This document shows, one piece after another, positions 30,773-40,842 of a DNA stretch of 64,000 nt. The DNA comes from Lentisphaerota bacterium (lineage in GTDB: Bacteria > Verrucomicrobiota > Lentisphaeria > Victivallales > UBA1829): positions 1-64,000 of the forward strand of contig SUVT01000003.1 of assembly GCA_015061845.1 (NCBI GenBank), in the 5' to 3' direction. How positions within the stretch are numbered: the first letter of the stretch is position 1; the number at the start of each line of letters is the position of its first letter. Below the pieces are notes generated by a model that saw only the letters and a list, made by a program, of their open reading frames with translations, ran no database searches and had not been told where the DNA came from. The position numbers were made by a program, and so were the translations under genes.

Positions 30773-31432
30773 TCAGTTCAGAGCCTTCAGAAATGCTGCA
30801 TAGACTTCTGCCTTGGGCAGAGATGCATCAACTGTGAAGAGAAGATTCTTCTTGGTATAGAACTCGATCAGCGGAGCAGTCTGTTCGTTGTAAACTTTCA
30901 GACGGTTCACAGCGGTTTCCATGGAGTCATCGCTTCTCTGGTAGAGTTCGCCGCCGCAGTGGTCGCAAACACCTTCCACTTTCGGCTTGCCGAAAATCTT
31001 GTTGAAGTTCAATCCGCACTTGCGGCAGGTGAGACGGGCGGTCAAACGCTGAAGAAGCAGTTCTTCCGGAGCATCAAAAAGAACAACTGCATCCAGTGTT
31101 CTGCCGCTCTTGGCAAGCTCTTCTTCCAGCAATTCTGCCTGACGGACTGTACGGGGGAAGCCGTCAAGAACAAAACCGTCTTTGCATGCTTCGCCGTTCA
31201 GTGTGGAAGCAACCATTCCGGCAACGACTTCATCGGGAACCAGTTTACCGGCATCAATGTAGGATTTAGCCAGTTTTCCGAGTTCTGTTCCATTCTTCAT
31301 TTCCGCACGGAAAATGTCTCCGGTGGAAACGTGTGCAAGTTTAACGTCTTTCAGAAGAAGTTCTGAAGCTGTTCCTTTTCCTGCTCCCGGAGGTCCGAGA
31401 AGCACCATCTTTGTTTTTGCTATCATGATCAT
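30773..31432 (-). CDS. adk: Adenylate kinase
   Basis: LLGPPGAGKGT, DGFPRTVRQAE, zinc-type lid CRKCG...CDHCGG. Confidence 0.95.
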   Translation of the reverse strand: MIMIAKTKMVLLGPPGAGKGTASELLLKDVKLAHVSTGDIFRAEMKNGTELGKLAKSYIDAGKLVPDEVVAGMVASTLNGEACKDGFVLDGFPRTVRQAELLEEELAKSGRTLDAVVLFDAPEELLLQRLTARLTCRKCGLNFNKIFGKPKVEGVCDHCGGELYQRSDDSMETAVNRLKVYNEQTAPLIEFYTKKNLLFTVDASLPKAEVYAAFLKALN

Positions 31433-31457
31433 TCCTTTCTAAAAATGATTAAAGGTA

Positions 31458-32420
31458 TCAATTCAATTCCTGAGCCGCTGCAACATCTCTGATGATCTGT
31501 TCCAACGGAATTTCCGCCTGCCAGCCGGTCAAACTGTTGATCGCTGAAACATCAGGTCTCCGGTGAAGCATATCTTCAAAACCGCTTTCGTAGGCCTGAT
31601 CATAAGAGATACGCTCAATCGGTGCATTGGAATTCAAGGTCTTGACTGTCAGTTCCGCGAGGTCTTCCATGGAAATACTGTTCGTAGCTCCGATATTGAA
31701 GATCCTGCCGGCAATATCTTTCTGATCGACCAGAAGTTTTAAGGCGCGGATCGTGTCGAAAACGTGACAAAAACAGCGGGTCTGCTTGCCGGAACCGTAA
31801 ACTTTCAGAGCTTCTCCGGTGCGTGCAGCTTTCACAAAACGCGGAATAACCATGCCGTACTCCCCTGTTTGACGGGGTCCGACAGTATTGAAGAAACGGA
31901 CAACTGTACCGTTCAGATTTTTGTTCCGGTAGTATGCCATGAGAAGAAATTCATCCAGCAGTTTGCTGCAGGCATAGGACCAGCGGGAATGGGTGGATGG
32001 ACCGATCACCAGATCGTCTTTTTCGGAAAACGGAAGTCTATCTGATTTTCCGTAAACTTCACTTGTGGAGGCAAGAATGATCCGCTTGCCATACTGCGAG
32101 GCAAGTGAAAGAATCCGTTCTGAACCATTGACGTTTGTCAGGATCGTTCCGACGGGATCCCGGACAACAAGCTCCACTCCGACAACTGCCGCAAGGTGGA
32201 AGATAACATCACTCTTCTCTACAAATTCTTCTAACTTCTCAGAAGAGATAATATCCCCTTCTTCAAAGTGAAAATTCGGATGATCCTGAATTTTTTCAAT
32301 GTTTTTCCGGGAACCGGTGGAAAAATTATCCATTGCATAGACAGTATGACCATCAGCAAGGAGAGATTCACAAAGGTGACCTCCGATAAAACCTGCACCC
32401 CCGGAAACAAAGAAATTCAT
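31458..32420 (-). CDS. NAD-dependent epimerase/dehydratase (SDR, UDP-glucuronate decarboxylase-like)
   Basis: VSGGAGFIGGHLCESLL, YACSKLLDEF, NTVGPRQTGEYGMVIPRFV. Confidence 0.88.
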   Translation of the reverse strand: MNFFVSGGAGFIGGHLCESLLADGHTVYAMDNFSTGSRKNIEKIQDHPNFHFEEGDIISSEKLEEFVEKSDVIFHLAAVVGVELVVRDPVGTILTNVNGSERILSLASQYGKRIILASTSEVYGKSDRLPFSEKDDLVIGPSTHSRWSYACSKLLDEFLLMAYYRNKNLNGTVVRFFNTVGPRQTGEYGMVIPRFVKAARTGEALKVYGSGKQTRCFCHVFDTIRALKLLVDQKDIAGRIFNIGATNSISMEDLAELTVKTLNSNAPIERISYDQAYESGFEDMLHRRPDVSAINSLTGWQAEIPLEQIIRDVAAAQELN

Positions 32421-32422
32421 AC

Positions 32423-33244
32423 TCAGGCGTCCTTCTTTTTTCCGAACAGGGATTTCCAGAGATAAATCAGAATTCCGAGCAGGATGTAAATATTAATGAA
32501 GAGGAATGCCGTATAAACCGGGAAAAGAATCAGAAGAACCAGGAAAACCAGAACGATCGCAATCTTTTTCTTGCTCTTTGCTGCAGTCGTCAGCCATTTC
32601 CCAATATGGAGATAACGGATCGGACTGACCATCAGCAAACCGAGAATTGCTGCATATACCGGAATGATCCACCAGTAGTTCACGAGATCGAGGTGGAAAA
32701 TCTCATCCATCTTTAATTTCTGACAGCAAAGGACTGTTGTACAAACCGCAGCGGCTGCGCCGGGGGAGGGCAGTCCATGGAATTTATCATCGCTCTTTTT
32801 ATCCAACATCGCATGAACATTGTATGTTGCAAGACGCAATGCAGCTCCGCCAAGATAAACCGCCGCAAGGATCCAGACGATCACCGTGTAACAACGCGGT
32901 TCATGCAAATCCTTAAAACTGTGAGTGATTGCTGTAATAAGTGTTGCAGGTGCCACACCGAAAGTTACCATATCTGCCAGAGAGTCCATCTGCAGACCAT
33001 GCATACTTGTGGCTTTCAGAATTCTTGCTGCAAAACCATCAAGACAGTCAAAGATCATAGCTCCCAGAATTAACCAAGCACAGATAATCCAAACTTTGTT
33101 CTGTAAATCAGGAAGTACCTGATTATTATTGTAACTGAGAGCTACGATAATAGATGCAAAACCGCAAAGCGAATTGCAGAGAGTCAGAGAGTTCGGAACA
33201 TATCTCAACCATTTAAAATTAGTCGCATCAATACTTTTTTTCAT
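32423..33244 (-). CDS. pssA: CDP-diacylglycerol-serine O-phosphatidyltransferase
   Basis: FDCLDGFAARILKATSMHGLQMDSLADMVTFGVAPA motif. Confidence 0.92.
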   Translation of the reverse strand: MKKSIDATNFKWLRYVPNSLTLCNSLCGFASIIVALSYNNNQVLPDLQNKVWIICAWLILGAMIFDCLDGFAARILKATSMHGLQMDSLADMVTFGVAPATLITAITHSFKDLHEPRCYTVIVWILAAVYLGGAALRLATYNVHAMLDKKSDDKFHGLPSPGAAAAVCTTVLCCQKLKMDEIFHLDLVNYWWIIPVYAAILGLLMVSPIRYLHIGKWLTTAAKSKKKIAIVLVFLVLLILFPVYTAFLFINIYILLGILIYLWKSLFGKKKDA

Positions 33245-33261
33245 AAGAAAATTTCCTTCTT

Positions 33262-33939
33262 TTATTTTTCTGCAATTTCAACAATTGCTGATACGCCGCC
33301 TTGAACACGATCGCCGACACCAACCTTGATTTCCAGAAGATCACTCTTCGCCGGAAGATAAAGTTCTATCTTAGATCCATACTTAAGCATTCCATACCGC
33401 TCCCCGCGAACCAATTTATCTCCGGGGACAGGTTCGCAAATGATCTTGTCGATTCCCGTAACAGAAACCTGCTTGATCCCGAGAGGGATCTCTTTTCCGC
33501 AAGCCGTTGCAATACCGGCAAGCATGACCGATTCCGTAGAGGATCCTTCCATCTCTTTCCGTTCCCGGAGTTTGACCGTAAAATCGCATGGAGCCCGGTT
33601 GATACGGACATCCAGAACGGAAACAAAAATAGTGATCCTCAGCATATCCTTTCCATTGAATATGTTTGCAAGATGCCCATATTCAGAGGCTGAGATCAAT
33701 TCAATATCCCGGACTTGACCATCTGCCGGAGATAAAATCAGTTTTTCATCATCCGGAATTTCCCGCTCCGGATCACGGAAAAAGAAGCACACCGCGAACC
33801 ATGCAAGTGCTAACAGAACAGCAAACGCATACCCTGCTGCCGTGACCCAGATCCCACCCGCAATGCTGAGCAGAAACAACGGCACAAAAAGCAGTGTCGC
33901 CAAGCTGTATTCTTTTTTTCCGTACTTTGTAAGAGACAT
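33262..33939 (-). CDS. psd: Phosphatidylserine decarboxylase (short form)
   Basis: LSPADGQV, INRAPCDF, KYGSKIELYLP processing region; adjacent to pssA. Confidence 0.9.
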   Translation of the reverse strand: MSLTKYGKKEYSLATLLFVPLFLLSIAGGIWVTAAGYAFAVLLALAWFAVCFFFRDPEREIPDDEKLILSPADGQVRDIELISASEYGHLANIFNGKDMLRITIFVSVLDVRINRAPCDFTVKLRERKEMEGSSTESVMLAGIATACGKEIPLGIKQVSVTGIDKIICEPVPGDKLVRGERYGMLKYGSKIELYLPAKSDLLEIKVGVGDRVQGGVSAIVEIAEK

Positions 33940-34005
33940 TCTCTTTACCCTCTATCATTTCTTATTGCTGCAGGTAATATACACCCTCAACAGTGATTTC
34001 GCAAA

Positions 34006-34560
34006 TCAAACTTTTTTTCCGGAGCCGGAAAGTCTGGAATCTCCGTGAAAAGTATTCGCATGGCAAACTGCCAATGCCAACGCATCTGTAGAGTCATCCG
34101 GAACTCCGGAGACATCTATTCCGCAGACCGCCGCCATCATGACTGCGACCTGTTCCTTTGTTGCTGTCCCACGACCGATGGCAGATCTTTTTGCCGTCGT
34201 CGGGGAATATTCATAAATCTCTATTCCTTTTTCTGCAAGAGCCGTTATCACAGCTCCACGTGCCAGGCTCAGAATCATCGCGGTCTTGATGTTTTTCTGT
34301 ACAAAGGCACTTTCAATTGATGCAGTATCCGGATGGAAGGTATCAACAAGTTCCCGAATTCCCCCGGCGATCCGGTAAAGACATTCACTATGGATCAATG
34401 ATGCCTTATTCTTGATCACGCCGCAATCAAGAATCTGGTATTTACCGGGAGCATTCATGCGGATCACTGCATATCCGGTAGAACGCAGAGAAGTGTCCAC
34501 TCCAAGAATTACTCTGGGGATAACCGAACTCTCTGACATTCTGCCGGAAATGGAACTCAT
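34006..34560 (-). CDS. ruvC: Crossover junction endodeoxyribonuclease RuvC
   Basis: ILGVDTSLRSTGYAVI, SIESAFVQKN, DDSTDALALAVCH. Confidence 0.93.
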   Translation of the reverse strand: MSSISGRMSESSVIPRVILGVDTSLRSTGYAVIRMNAPGKYQILDCGVIKNKASLIHSECLYRIAGGIRELVDTFHPDTASIESAFVQKNIKTAMILSLARGAVITALAEKGIEIYEYSPTTAKRSAIGRGTATKEQVAVMMAAVCGIDVSGVPDDSTDALALAVCHANTFHGDSRLSGSGKKV

Positions 34561-34566
34561 GCTGAA

Positions 34567-35325
34567 TTATTCTTCCTCAGCAAGTTTTTCCATGATTTCA
34601 TCAGCGATTTCGATGTTGGAAGTCACTTTCTGAACGTCATCAAGGTCTTCCAGCTTATCGATAAGGCGGAGAACCTGCTGAGCCTTGTCGAGTTCGTTGA
34701 TCGCAATGGTGTTATCAGGTTTACGGACGATGCCTGCTTCTGTAGGAGCGATTCCGGCATCTTCCAAAGCTTTTGCAAGAGCTTCAAAAGCATCAGTTTC
34801 TGCCCAGATTTCAGCAACACCGTCTTCGACTTCCAAGTCTTCTGCACCGGCTTCAAGAGCGAGATCCATCAGCTTTTCTTCGGTTGCATTTTCGCCTTCG
34901 ATGAGGAAGTGAGCCTTGCGCTGGAACATGTAAGCCACAGATCCGGTTGCACCCATGTTACCGTTGTTTCTGTCGAAAACAAGACGGACATCGCTGAGTG
35001 TACGGTTCTTGTTATCGCTCAGACATTCAACGATGATTGCAACACCTGCGGGACCATAGCCTTCGTAGGTGATTTCTTCAAATGTAACATCTCCGAGTTC
35101 ACCGGCACCTTTCTTGATGGCGCGTTCGATGTTTTCACGGGGCATGTTGGCTGCGCGTGCTTCTGTAAGACACATACGGAGCTTCGGATTGGTATCGGGT
35201 TCTTTACCACTCTGCTTCACAGCAACCATGATTTCTTTTGCGAGTTTGGAGAAGATGCGGCCTTTCTTTGCGTCAGCTGCGCCCTTCTTGTGCTTGATGT
35301 TTGCCCATTTACTATGTCCGGACAT
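34567..35325 (-). CDS. yebC: YebC/PmpR family regulator
   Basis: MSGHSKWANIKHKKGAADAKKGRIFSKLAKEI. Confidence 0.95.
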   Translation of the reverse strand: MSGHSKWANIKHKKGAADAKKGRIFSKLAKEIMVAVKQSGKEPDTNPKLRMCLTEARAANMPRENIERAIKKGAGELGDVTFEEITYEGYGPAGVAIIVECLSDNKNRTLSDVRLVFDRNNGNMGATGSVAYMFQRKAHFLIEGENATEEKLMDLALEAGAEDLEVEDGVAEIWAETDAFEALAKALEDAGIAPTEAGIVRKPDNTIAINELDKAQQVLRLIDKLEDLDDVQKVTSNIEIADEIMEKLAEEE

Positions 35326-35405
35326 ACTACCTGCCTTTGTTAAAATGTTAAAAGTTAAAAGATGTTTTTATTTGTTGTTCAATCTGTCTGATACAGATAT
35401 CATCC

Positions 35406-36458
35406 TCAATCAACAGCCAGTGCCATTGCTTTTGCCATACGGTCCACATCCTGAAGAATGATACCGGTTCCGTTGGCAACTGCGTGCAGCGGATCGTCTG
35501 CAAGGAACACAGGCAAACCTGTTGCATCAGAGATTCTCCGGTCAAGTCCGCGCAGCATGGAACCGCCGCCAGCCAGCATGATTCCGCGTTCCAGAAGGTC
35601 TCCGGAGATTTCTTCCGGACACTGCTCAAACGTGCTGTTCACGGCTTCAACAATGTTGGTCACAGGACCGTTCAATGCAATACGCAATTCTTTTGCAGTG
35701 ATCCTTACTGATTTTGGACGTTTGGAAATCAGGTCAATCCCCTTGGCATCCATGTAGATGCGGTCTTCATTTTCCTGGGGATATGCACTGCCGATCTCGA
35801 TCTTCAAATCTTCTGCCATACGGGGACCGATCCCGAGATTGTGATTCCGCTTGACAGCCTGACAAATCGCAGCATCCATTTCGTCACCGCCGATACGGAG
35901 ACTGTGTTTTGTCACAATACCGGAGAGAGAAAGCACTGCGACTTCTGTCGTACCGCCGCCGATATCAACGATCATACTTCCTGTCGGATCTGAAACGGGA
36001 AGCCCCACACCGACTGCAGAAGCAATCGGTTCATCGATCAGGAAAATATCTCCCGCACCGGCACTGTCTGCTGTCTCCTGCACGGCTTTGCGTTCCACAG
36101 CTGTAATTCCGGAGGGAACTGCGATCAGCACACGGGGACGGATCAGGGTTTTGTGCATGGGAAGCATCTTCTTCGCTTCACGGATGAAGTGTTTCAGCAT
36201 GGCTTCGGTGATATCAAAATCTGCAATCACACCATATTTCATGGGACGGACTGCTTTGATGTTTTTCGGGGTTCTACCAAGCATGCGCTTCGCAGCAAGA
36301 CCCACTGCCACAACTTCTTTGGTCGCTTCCACACGGGCAACCACAGATGGTTCAGAAAGAACGATCCCTCTATCCTTCATATATACAAGGCAGTTCGCAG
36401 TACCGAGGTCAATCCCGATATCGCTGGAAAAAAGTCTGGCTAATTTTTGAAGCAGCAT
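35406..36458 (-). CDS. mreB: Rod shape-determining protein MreB
   Basis: DIGIDLGTANCLVY, VDIGGGTTEVAV, MLAGGGSMLRGLD. Confidence 0.95.
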   Translation of the reverse strand: MLLQKLARLFSSDIGIDLGTANCLVYMKDRGIVLSEPSVVARVEATKEVVAVGLAAKRMLGRTPKNIKAVRPMKYGVIADFDITEAMLKHFIREAKKMLPMHKTLIRPRVLIAVPSGITAVERKAVQETADSAGAGDIFLIDEPIASAVGVGLPVSDPTGSMIVDIGGGTTEVAVLSLSGIVTKHSLRIGGDEMDAAICQAVKRNHNLGIGPRMAEDLKIEIGSAYPQENEDRIYMDAKGIDLISKRPKSVRITAKELRIALNGPVTNIVEAVNSTFEQCPEEISGDLLERGIMLAGGGSMLRGLDRRISDATGLPVFLADDPLHAVANGTGIILQDVDRMAKAMALAVD

Positions 36459-36511
36459 ATTCAGTCTCCGGTTTGATGTTTAGTGGTAATGTAACTCAGA
36501 TTTCCGGAATT

Positions 36512-37795
36512 TCAACTCAAAAGACGTTCCGGAACGTGAGTATGACGGATCATATCTTCAAATTCTTCTCTGTCGCGGATCAGGAAAGCTTCGCCGTTGT
36601 TGACAAGAACTTCTGCCGGACGGAGACGTCCATTGTACTGGTAGCTCATGCCGAAACCGTAAGCACCGGCATTTTCGCAGATCACGATATCGCCTTCGGA
36701 AAGATCTTCCGGCAGTTCGCGGTCCTTGACCCAGAAGTCTGTGTTTTCACAGAGCTGTCCGCTCATACCCAGCGGCTTGCGTGCATGATCTTCTTTTCCG
36801 TCAACATAGATATGATGATAGGAACCATAGAATGCAGGACGGACGAGAATGTTCATACCGATATCGGTTCCGGCAATCTTGCGGTAGGATTCCTTGATCG
36901 CATGAACAGTACCAATGACCCAGCCTGCATTTCCGACGAAGTAGCGGGCGGGTTCCAGTTTCAGCTGAGGCGGTTTCATGCCGTATTCTTCAGATTTCTT
37001 CTTGAACATTTCAGCGGTGAGCTGTGCAGCTTTTTCCAGATCAAGAGCGGGTTCGCCGGGCTTGTAAGGAATACCGAGTCCGCCGCCCAGGTCAACAAAT
37101 TCAAAGTTGATATCCAGTTCTTTGGAAACTTTGCCGATGATATCCATGAGCAGTCCGGTCACAAACGGGAAATATTCTGCATCAGTGATGCAGGAACCGG
37201 TCATCATGTGGGCACCGAAACGCTTGATTCCGGCTTCTTTTGCCATACGGTAAGCATCGATCACTTTGTCCGGATGGATCCCGAATTTTGCATTGGGGCC
37301 TGCGTTGGTGACATATTCACCGACGTTGCTCTTGCCGTAACCGGGGTTCACGCGGAAAGAGAGAAGTTCGGGTTTGCCGAATTTCAGCAGACGGGGCAGA
37401 AGAGAGACATCGTCGAGGTTGAAGATGACTCCGCTTTCCAGACCCTGTTTGATGTCGTCATCGGAAAGGAAGTTTCCGCTGAACATGACTTTTTCGCCTT
37501 CCAGACCAACGCTCTTGGCAAGAAGAATTTCGTTGACACTTGCGCAGTCTGCTCCTGCGCCTTCCTGACGCAGAATGTTGACGATTGCGGGGTTGTTGCA
37601 GGATTTTACTGCATAGAACATTTCAAAATTCGGATAATATTTCCGGAATGTTTCGCTGACTTTCCGGTAATTAGCGCGGATTTTCTGTTCGTCGTAAACA
37701 TAGGTGGGAGTTCCATACTTCGCTGCAAGTTCAGATACAGCGATCCCGCCAATGTAAAAGTTGCCGTTTTTCATTTCCATAAAATAGTCCTCCAA
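36512..37795 (-). CDS. lysA: Diaminopimelate decarboxylase
   Basis: MFYAVKSCNNPAIV PLP lysine motif; EPARYFVGNAGWVIG; CENAGAYGFGMSYQYNG. Confidence 0.93.
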   Translation of the reverse strand: MEDYFMEMKNGNFYIGGIAVSELAAKYGTPTYVYDEQKIRANYRKVSETFRKYYPNFEMFYAVKSCNNPAIVNILRQEGAGADCASVNEILLAKSVGLEGEKVMFSGNFLSDDDIKQGLESGVIFNLDDVSLLPRLLKFGKPELLSFRVNPGYGKSNVGEYVTNAGPNAKFGIHPDKVIDAYRMAKEAGIKRFGAHMMTGSCITDAEYFPFVTGLLMDIIGKVSKELDINFEFVDLGGGLGIPYKPGEPALDLEKAAQLTAEMFKKKSEEYGMKPPQLKLEPARYFVGNAGWVIGTVHAIKESYRKIAGTDIGMNILVRPAFYGSYHHIYVDGKEDHARKPLGMSGQLCENTDFWVKDRELPEDLSEGDIVICENAGAYGFGMSYQYNGRLRPAEVLVNNGEAFLIRDREEFEDMIRHTHVPERLLS

Positions 37796-37868
37796 GAATG
37801 AACATTTATTAATCCCTGTAATTTAGCACACAAACGGATAGAATTCAACACAAATTTCAGATTTTTTT

Positions 37869-38429
37869 TCAAGATAACGCAATCTTGTGCAGAATTTCAC
37901 AGGAATTTGCATCTTTCATAGCATAAACTGAGAGCATGTCAAGACGGATCGGCTCTTTGGGAAAATCAATAAAAAGCAGGTCAAACTGTTTTCTGAGACA
38001 AAGAATCTCTTTTCTCAGGGCAATGGTGCAGTGTGCCTGGAAAGGGTAGGGGGACGGGTCAAATCTGATCCCGCATTCTGAAATCTTTTTCTGGGCAGAG
38101 AGTAGTTCCGGAGATTCTTTCACCTTTAAAAAATAGATGTCGGTACCGGGAAATCGTTCCACTTTATCAAAACAGATATAGAACGGATGGATCTCTTTTG
38201 CGGCTCTTTCAAGATGTTCCGCAATTTCCCTGACCGTTTGCCCCTGAGAAACCAAACCGGTTCCGCTGGAACCTGTCAGCGTTATCTCAACAGGAAGTTT
38301 CGACCGTTCCGGATCAAACTCTTTCCGGAACGATTGAATTTTTTCTGCTGCCGGAGATGGGATATCAAGGACAATATAAACCGGACAATCCACCTTCCAG
38401 TTATTCCAATCATTTCCGGCATCAGTCAT
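37869..38429 (-). CDS. 2'-5' RNA ligase / 2H phosphoesterase family-like protein
   Basis: C-terminal AHCTIAL HxT motif; N-terminal position reads VEIT rather than HxT. Confidence 0.65.
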   Translation of the reverse strand: MTDAGNDWNNWKVDCPVYIVLDIPSPAAEKIQSFRKEFDPERSKLPVEITLTGSSGTGLVSQGQTVREIAEHLERAAKEIHPFYICFDKVERFPGTDIYFLKVKESPELLSAQKKISECGIRFDPSPYPFQAHCTIALRKEILCLRKQFDLLFIDFPKEPIRLDMLSVYAMKDANSCEILHKIALS

Positions 38430-38432
38430 AAC

Positions 38433-39047
38433 TTATCCCTTGTTGAGGGCCTGAAGAGATTTTCTGATGATATTTTCCACAGAACGTTCGCCTTCAGGAA
38501 GATCAGCCGCGATTTTTACCACAGTGTCAAGAATTTTTGCCCGGTTGAAGCCGAGTTTTTCCAATGCCATTGCAGCATCTTCGGCTTCTCTTGAGTTCGG
38601 CATTGCGGCGGGGGACGCCCCTCCGAACTGGGATTCCGGACTGATCTCACGGATCTTGTCACGCAGTTCGATGATCATGCGTTCGGCAGATTTCGGTCCG
38701 ACTCCGTTGATCTTTTTCAGGGTCTTGATATCGCCTGACAGAATCGCCTGACAGAAAACCGGTATATTCAAGCTGCTCAGAATATTCAGGGCAGTCTTGG
38801 CTCCGATCCCGTTGACTGTATTCAGCAGACGGAAGATCTGGAGTTCCTGTTTTGTGGCAAATCCGTAAAGACTCATATCATCTTCCCGGACGATAAGGAT
38901 CGTTTGCAGGATCACCTCTTTTCCGGGCAGGGGGAGCTTTTCAAAGGTGCAGAGCGGAATATTGACGGAATATCCCACTCCGGCACACTCCACCAGAGCT
39001 TCCGTATAGGAGGCATCGATCAAAGTTCCGCGGAGCCGGGCGATCAT
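38433..39047 (-). CDS. ruvA: Holliday junction DNA helicase subunit RuvA
   Basis: MIARLRGTLID, NTVNGIGAKTALNILS, KINGVGPKSAERMIIEL; start trimmed. Confidence 0.95.
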   Translation of the reverse strand: MIARLRGTLIDASYTEALVECAGVGYSVNIPLCTFEKLPLPGKEVILQTILIVREDDMSLYGFATKQELQIFRLLNTVNGIGAKTALNILSSLNIPVFCQAILSGDIKTLKKINGVGPKSAERMIIELRDKIREISPESQFGGASPAAMPNSREAEDAAMALEKLGFNRAKILDTVVKIAADLPEGERSVENIIRKSLQALNKG

Positions 39048-39048
39048 A

Positions 39049-39930
39049 TCAGAGTTCCTCCGGGCAGACATCCAGAGAGATATCTGCAGATTTTACAGAG
39101 TGAGTCAAAGCTCCGACAGAGATGAAATCCACTCCGGTCGCGGCTGCGGAAGGAACGCGTTCCAGTTTCATATTTCCGCTGGCTTCCAGTTTTGCTTTTC
39201 CGGCGGTCCGTTTGACAGCCTCAGCCATCAATTCGTTGGACATATTGTCGAGAAGAATATATTCTGCGCCGGATTCCAGAGCTTCATCCAGAGAATCCAG
39301 AGAGTCGATTTCCACTTCCACTTCCAGATCCGGATACATTTTTCTGGCACGTTCCACGCTGCGGAGAATTCCGTCTTTTCCTTCCAGTCCGGCAAGTTCC
39401 CGGTGATTGTCTTTGATCATCACACGGTCATAAAGTCCGATTCTGTGGTTGGAAGCTCCACCGACTGCAACGGCATATTTTTCCAGATTTCTCCATCCGG
39501 GAGTGGTTTTCCGGGTGTCGAGAACGATTGCTTTTGTACCGGCTGCTGCATCCTGATATTTCTTTGAGGCAGTCGCAACTCCGCAGAGTCTCTGCAGGAA
39601 GTTGAGCGCGGTACGTTCTGCTGTCAGAATGGAAGATGCTCTTCCGGCGATCTCTGCCATGAGAGTTCCTTTCGGGCAGAACTCGCCTTCCTGTACCAGA
39701 TCTTTCCATTCGATTTCGGGATCGACTTCTTTCATGATCCGTTTCGCTACAGGAAGCCCTGCGCAGACACAATCCTCTTTTGCAAGGAAGACTGCTTTGA
39801 CCCGCAGATTTTCGCCGATAACGGATTTTGTTGTAACATCCCCGCGGTCCTGAAGGTCTTCTTCCAGCGCAAGGGCGATGAGAAGATCAATTCTTCTCCA
39901 ATCAAGTTCAGGGATCGTTTTCATATTCAT
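39049..39930 (-). CDS. nadC: Nicotinate-nucleotide diphosphorylase (carboxylating)
   Basis: GDVTTKSVI, LDTRKTTPGWRNLEKYAV, LDNMS. Confidence 0.95.
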   Translation of the reverse strand: MNMKTIPELDWRRIDLLIALALEEDLQDRGDVTTKSVIGENLRVKAVFLAKEDCVCAGLPVAKRIMKEVDPEIEWKDLVQEGEFCPKGTLMAEIAGRASSILTAERTALNFLQRLCGVATASKKYQDAAAGTKAIVLDTRKTTPGWRNLEKYAVAVGGASNHRIGLYDRVMIKDNHRELAGLEGKDGILRSVERARKMYPDLEVEVEIDSLDSLDEALESGAEYILLDNMSNELMAEAVKRTAGKAKLEASGNMKLERVPSAAATGVDFISVGALTHSVKSADISLDVCPEEL

Positions 39931-40730
39931 TGTTCCTCTTTATACATTCTTTGGATCGGTTCAATAGCAATAGCTTTTCCTGTCTCCAACTCGTATGTAA
40001 TAACGGCTGCATCCAGCCGGATTTCTTTTTCCCGTACATTGAGGCGAACCGGCATTCCGGTTCTGAACTTTTGGACAACATCCGGCACTTCCCGTCCGAG
40101 GATGGAGTCTTTCGCTCCGACCATGCCCACATCTGTCAGCATGGCTGTTCCGTTGGGCAGAACACGGGCATCGTTTGTCTGAACATGAGTGTGAGTTCCA
40201 ATGACAGCTGTGATTTGCCCGTCGTACATCCACGCCATAGCGGCTTTTTCGCTGGTGGCTTCTGCGTGCATGTCTACGATCACTGTCTTGCAGGTCGCCG
40301 GAAGTTTGGTCAGGATCTTTTCCATGACTTCGTAAGGACAATAGGCGGACTCCCGCATGAAGACTTTGCCCATGAGTGCGACGACTGCGATTTCACCGCC
40401 TGCCGGATTCCGGAAGACTTTCCAGCCGACACCGGGCTGTTTTTCAGAGAAGTTTGCCGGACGGATCAGATTCGGAATATGCTGGATCTCAGTTTGCAGC
40501 GGCTTCTGGTCCCAGGTATGATCCCCGCTGGTGAACACATCCACCTGATCTCCCATTTCCTGCAGACACGTGGCGGTCAGACCGGAACCGTTGGCACAAT
40601 TTTCTGCGTTGACGATCACAAAAGAACAGCGGTATTCCTGTTTGAGAACAGGCACAAGGTCACGGACTGCATTCCGTCCGCCTTTTCCAACCACATCTCC
40701 GATAAACAAAACTTTCAGTAAAGCACTCAT
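39927..40730 (-). CDS. ymdB: TIGR00282/YmdB family metallophosphoesterase
   Basis: VLFIGDVVGKGGRNAV, NAENCANGSGLT, SGDHTWDQK, GTHTHVQTNDARVLPNGTAMLTDVGM. Confidence 0.92.
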   Translation of the reverse strand: MSALLKVLFIGDVVGKGGRNAVRDLVPVLKQEYRCSFVIVNAENCANGSGLTATCLQEMGDQVDVFTSGDHTWDQKPLQTEIQHIPNLIRPANFSEKQPGVGWKVFRNPAGGEIAVVALMGKVFMRESAYCPYEVMEKILTKLPATCKTVIVDMHAEATSEKAAMAWMYDGQITAVIGTHTHVQTNDARVLPNGTAMLTDVGMVGAKDSILGREVPDVVQKFRTGMPVRLNVREKEIRLDAAVITYELETGKAIAIEPIQRMYKEEQ

Positions 40731-40842
40731 CTTATGTATAAATCCCTGGTTAAGTTTACATTCCATATATTAATATAAACCCATTTCGGGATTTCTGCAA
40801 GTTTTTTTTTGTTTTCCTGTTGAAAAAGTATAAAATATCGTT

